From Atherinomorus stipes (Eukaryota > Chordata > Actinopteri > Atheriniformes > Atherinidae): a DNA stretch of 64,000 bases. Under the pieces are notes generated by a model. The model was not told where the DNA came from, did no database searches, and saw nothing but the letters and a program-made list of their open reading frames with translations. Shown piece after piece: positions 60,501 through 64,000 of this stretch. The first letter of the stretch is position 1; each line of letters opens with the position of its first letter. The stretch covers positions 1,116,001 to 1,180,000 of the forward strand of contig JALJCO010003053.1 of the NCBI GenBank assembly GCA_023101725.1. The letters are read 5' to 3'. Made by a program: the position numbers and the translations under genes.

Positions 60501-60535
60501 GATGTCATGGCACCATGACACCTGATGTCATGGCA
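60501..60535. repeat. Palindrome plus direct repeat
   Basis: TGTCATGG at 60503-60510 and CCATGACA at 60513-60520 form a perfect inverted repeat with a 2-nt centre. GATGTCATGGCA also repeats directly at 60501-60512 and 60524-60535. Confidence 0.85.
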
Positions 60536-62819
60536 TCATTTTTTGTTTGCTAAAAAAAAGTCTAATTGTGCATTTCATAGCATGCATCTGGATGTTGTCA
60601 TTACTGTCACATCATGTAAAAACAGCAGATTAGGATTTATAAGGATGGTGGTTCTGTGTATTACACAAGTGGACAAATGTTAACTTTACCATGTTCACTT
60701 GTACATTTGGGACTGGGATTTAAGTAGCAGAACATTATCTTTACTCTTCAGCATCTCTGAAAAGACAAATGGAGCAAAAGAATTGGGGTAGAGGGTGGGG
60801 GTAAATAGGGTGATTCATGTCCCTGGTGCACATGTGCAGGTCTCTCTTGGCATCAGGTAAGAACTGATTGATCACACTTCAAAGGGAGAAAGTGTTGTAT
60901 AATTAAGATTGTTGTATAAATAGATAGTACACAGTGTAGACCGGCTCATATACTTGATAACAAAAAGAGGCTGGACTTTCCTCTTTCCTTAAAAGTCAGA
61001 AATTAACATCTCCTTGTTATGGAGAATAAAGGAACCTGCAGATACAAACTTACAAAAGATTGAGAAAACTCATGGCTTACATGTGAGTTTTTTTTCATTG
61101 CAATGAAGATTGTGTTTTTCCTTTTATGAAAATATATTACACAATGTTCTTTTTATCTAAATATTTATTTGAATTATAATAATTTCAAATAACAATTTTA
61201 ATCTTGTGTCAGTATAAATTTGTATTTTCATGTGCTTTTTACCAATTTATCAACAGTTTTAATAAATGATATTAAAACCAGCTAAATTAACAGAAGGCAA
61301 AAGAAACCTTGCAAAAGTAGGGAAAACACCAGCAGAAATAGCTTTCTGACAACTACTGTAAATATTTAGAGCAATAAAGTGTAAAATACATAAAGAACAC
61401 AGCAATGTACTGATGAATATAGACAAAATACATAGGTTAAACAGTATTAAGTGCTGAGAATACAGAATAACTGACATTAAAACATGCAAAAAGATCCACA
61501 CAATTGTGATATGTTCATTTGATCCATCTTTTTTGTTGTTGTTAAATTTTTAAGGATTAAGAAAAAAAATCCTGCACTTGTGACGACATATCGAAAACTA
61601 TTTTAAAGAAATGACCACCAAGTACGCAAAAATTATAGTTTTTAAATAGTATTAATATTTTAATAATAATAATAATAATATAATAATAAAACAAAAACAA
61701 CTTAGCCCTGACAGGATATAAATACTGTATTAGGCACTAAAGTTATATCAATGTACCCCATTAAGACCTAAAGCTTCCTTTAAAACCTAAATGTTTTCTG
61801 GAAAATTTTAAACCGTTCACAACTGCCTGTCAGTTTCTGAAAATTAAGCCTGAATTGTAAACTGTTAGTTATAGATTATTGCCTTTTCCCTAATGTTTAT
61901 CAGTATTTAATTTTTATTATTTTTTTGTATATTTTAAAAGATGTTTATGCAACATTCAGGTCACATCAGGCTCCAAATGTAAAATCTTACACTGCATTAG
62001 ATCTTAATGAGTTAAAATAATCCTCAGCAGAATAGATATTCCTATAAGCCACCATAAAACCCAAATGTGAACTATTTGAAATGTTTTTGGCTTGTGTTAT
62101 TTGTTTCACATTCAGGGTTTTAATGACTCCCACTAAAAGCTGTCTTAATTGAAGGGTATGGTGGCCTTGACGCTCAGTAGACACAAAACCTAGCCAAATA
62201 CATGCAGGGTGACTCTCGCAGTTGCAAACACAATACTGTTGGTGCAAAGAAGGCAGTCCAGTGGCTTCATGTGGGATAGATGTGGAAAGACAAGGAGACA
62301 AATCTCCCACTTATGGTTTGTAGACACGAGTGTTGTTTTTTTGAGCTCCACAAACAATGCTGCACCACAAACAATAGTGCAGTCTGCCACCATTCAGTGG
62401 AGATTGTTAAGCCAACCGCCCTGTTCCTGACAGCCACGGCCTGCCTCCCTTACAGGCGTCATGTGGTTGGCTAGGCCGCAGGCACCATGCGAGAACAAGA
62501 GCAGAACTGTAAACCCATGGCTGTTGAGCAACTGAATGCACAGTGAGGCATTGCATGAGCTGGAGACAAATGCCTTATAAGAGAGAGACTGAAATATTGG
62601 TATCGGTACAAATTTACCTCAACTGTAAACATTGTGTTGTAGCCTGTTGCACAGTTGCCTTGAGATGCTTTCTATTCTGTAAATTGTGCATCAGTACATG
62701 TGAATCAACTGTTCCGTGTGTAACTGAAATTTTAAATAATATCAAACACATTTCATCATGGACTATTTATGCAGCCTATGCCTGTATGTTGCAGGTTCAG
62801 CTGTAATCTAAGGCTCTAC
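60536..62819. other. Non-coding AT-rich stretch
   Basis: Contains an AAT microsatellite at 61661. The frames near 62000-62480 are open on both strands but lack splice context. Nothing else recognised. Confidence 0.5.
61661..61689. repeat. (TAA)n microsatellite
   Basis: About nine TAA/ATA units with one interruption. Confidence 0.9.
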
Positions 62820-64000
62820 AGGCACTTCTCATTTGCATCAGAACTACGGTCCTTCTGAGACAACTTGAATTGGAACTGCAACTGTGAGTACAGTCAAGAG
62901 GATGCCATGGCCGGGAAGTTAGGGACAGGACTCTGACCAAGGTTCTCAGTCTCCAAAATTGGGGCTATAAGGTCTAGTGGCTGCAGCTGGTCTTTGTGGT
63001 GAGAGCAGTGGGCTGCCCTTAATGGATTTGTGATGATGTATTTCTGAATTCTTGCCTAAGATCCATAGCTGGGAGTGGGCTCAGGATGCTTATCTCTGTG
63101 GACATCTTGGCCCAGCTTCAGGGTTTGGGATCTGGTTTCACCTGCCCATGGGAGAAATCCACCAGGACTGGAGTAACTGGGGATTAGTAGGGATGACCCT
63201 GGGAGCAGCATAGTAACATTTGAGACCACTGAAGAGAGAAAATTTGTTTGACCTTCAGGCATGGACAAGGTGAAAACTAAGAGAGATTATTAGATTAGCT
63301 CAAGTGCAACATTACACCTGGATGGATTCATGCTTAAAGGGACATCATTTGGTTTTAAATAGTGGCATAGAAACACTCCAGACTCAAGAGACAAGGAAAT
63401 ATCTAATGCATCGTTTTGACTTTGAGAGTAACGATGACAAAAACCCACTCAAGTAACACATCAGTAACAAAGTGTATCACATGTTACTCAAGCCCAAGCT
63501 AAGTGACTCATCCAGCTTACATGAGTAAGAAGTTGCCCCGAAGAAATGGAGCCACAGTGACACAAGCTGAGACCACTCAAGGTCACAGCCCAGCTTCTCT
63601 GTTGACTGCTCAACATGTCTTCAGGCCTAAGCCCAGCAGACAGATTACAACAGTGTTCTCAACAAAGCCTGGCGCCTGCGCCCCCTGTGTTTCTACCCTG
63701 TCCAAAATCCTGCAACCAGAGAGCTCCTATAGGAATCGTCACCTTGTCTCTGGGCCGGAGCACCAGCGCAGGGAAAACCGCCACTTCAATCATCTTAGGG
63801 TCAAAGTTCATGAGGGTCAAATACCTCATCCGAGATCCCCAACCCCCACATCACCGTGACAGGCAGTGGTCAGTGTCACAGGCTGGACTCTGAATACACA
63901 CAACCGTGAGACCACAGGGAGTGGATTCACATTGTGATATTGATACTGTGGTTCAGTAATAAAGCTATTGAAAAAACACCCACAAAGGGACTCTGAGTGG
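62820..64000. other. Unclassified stretch at window end
   Basis: More evenly composed and G+C-richer than the sequence before it. The open frames of up to 118 codons (63503-63859) overlap in two frames and resemble no protein. An AATAAA word at 63958-63963 lies shortly before an A-rich spot and could be a polyadenylation signal of a repeat or transcript. The GCCTGGCGCCTGCGCC word near 63668 recalls a retroelement primer site only loosely. No long terminal repeat was recognised. Confidence 0.35.

Noticed and set aside
63503..63893. Two overlapping plus-strand frames of 118 and 92 codons
   Set aside because: Neither resembles a protein family. Both being open suggests low stop density by composition.

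Overview
The window looks like non-coding DNA from a teleost fish. It has long AT-rich stretches with no gene, many CA, TA, AAT and homopolymer microsatellites, and several old DNA transposons of kinds common in fish: Tc1-like, hAT, PIF/Harbinger and TTAA-targeting elements. It also carries LINE/SINE 3' tails that I recognise from fish genomes. There is no bacterial-style gene packing, and nothing looks like a mammalian Alu, B1 or L1. I read this by eye, with no database, so family names rest on termini, target-site duplications and short protein motifs.

The window is poor in genes. I can support only one multi-exon coding structure: two exons on the minus strand (33714-34255) joined by a 98-bp GT-AG intron that keeps the reading frame. 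I do not recognise the protein. A second candidate is a 33-nt exon-like segment on the plus strand (6952-6984) with a perfect TACTAAT branch point, a pyrimidine tract, an AG acceptor and a GTAAGT donor. It lies in sequence that resembles conserved non-coding elements and could be a cassette microexon of a large gene whose other exons are outside the window.

Layout. 1-14.9 kb: no gene; three AT-rich blocks with homeodomain, POU and SOX-like motifs (about 1.0-1.5, 6.1-7.3 and 11.0-11.4 kb), plus the microexon candidate. 14.9-17.3 kb: a CpG-richer patch of repeats with a tandem duplication, palindromes, two exon-like segments with good donors, and a 0.54-kb element with terminal inverted repeats. 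17.3-29.8 kb: mostly unremarkable, with one LINE tail, microsatellites and a few possible regulatory blocks. 29.8-34.3 kb: a deleted Tc1 element, a decayed transposon with a TTF-type zinc-finger (hAT-like) transposase, then the minus-strand gene. 34.3-47.5 kb: a 192-bp hAT MITE, an unusual interlocking inverted repeat at 41.87 kb, a TTAA-flanked element, an 817-bp A-rich tract that is probably an assembly problem, a LINE/SINE tail and a 340-bp hAT MITE. 47.5-56 kb: nothing but poly-T runs and possible regulatory sequence. 56-59.2 kb: a hAT-like element split by a 1.53-kb Harbinger element with a 3-bp CTG target duplication, then a second Harbinger-like end. 59.2-64 kb: another exon-like segment, simple repeats and unrecognised sequence.

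No tRNA, rRNA, known miRNA or CRISPR array was found. Nothing here works together as a pathway. The likely roles of the DNA are long-range regulation or intron of a developmental gene, repeat debris, and one small unrecognised gene.
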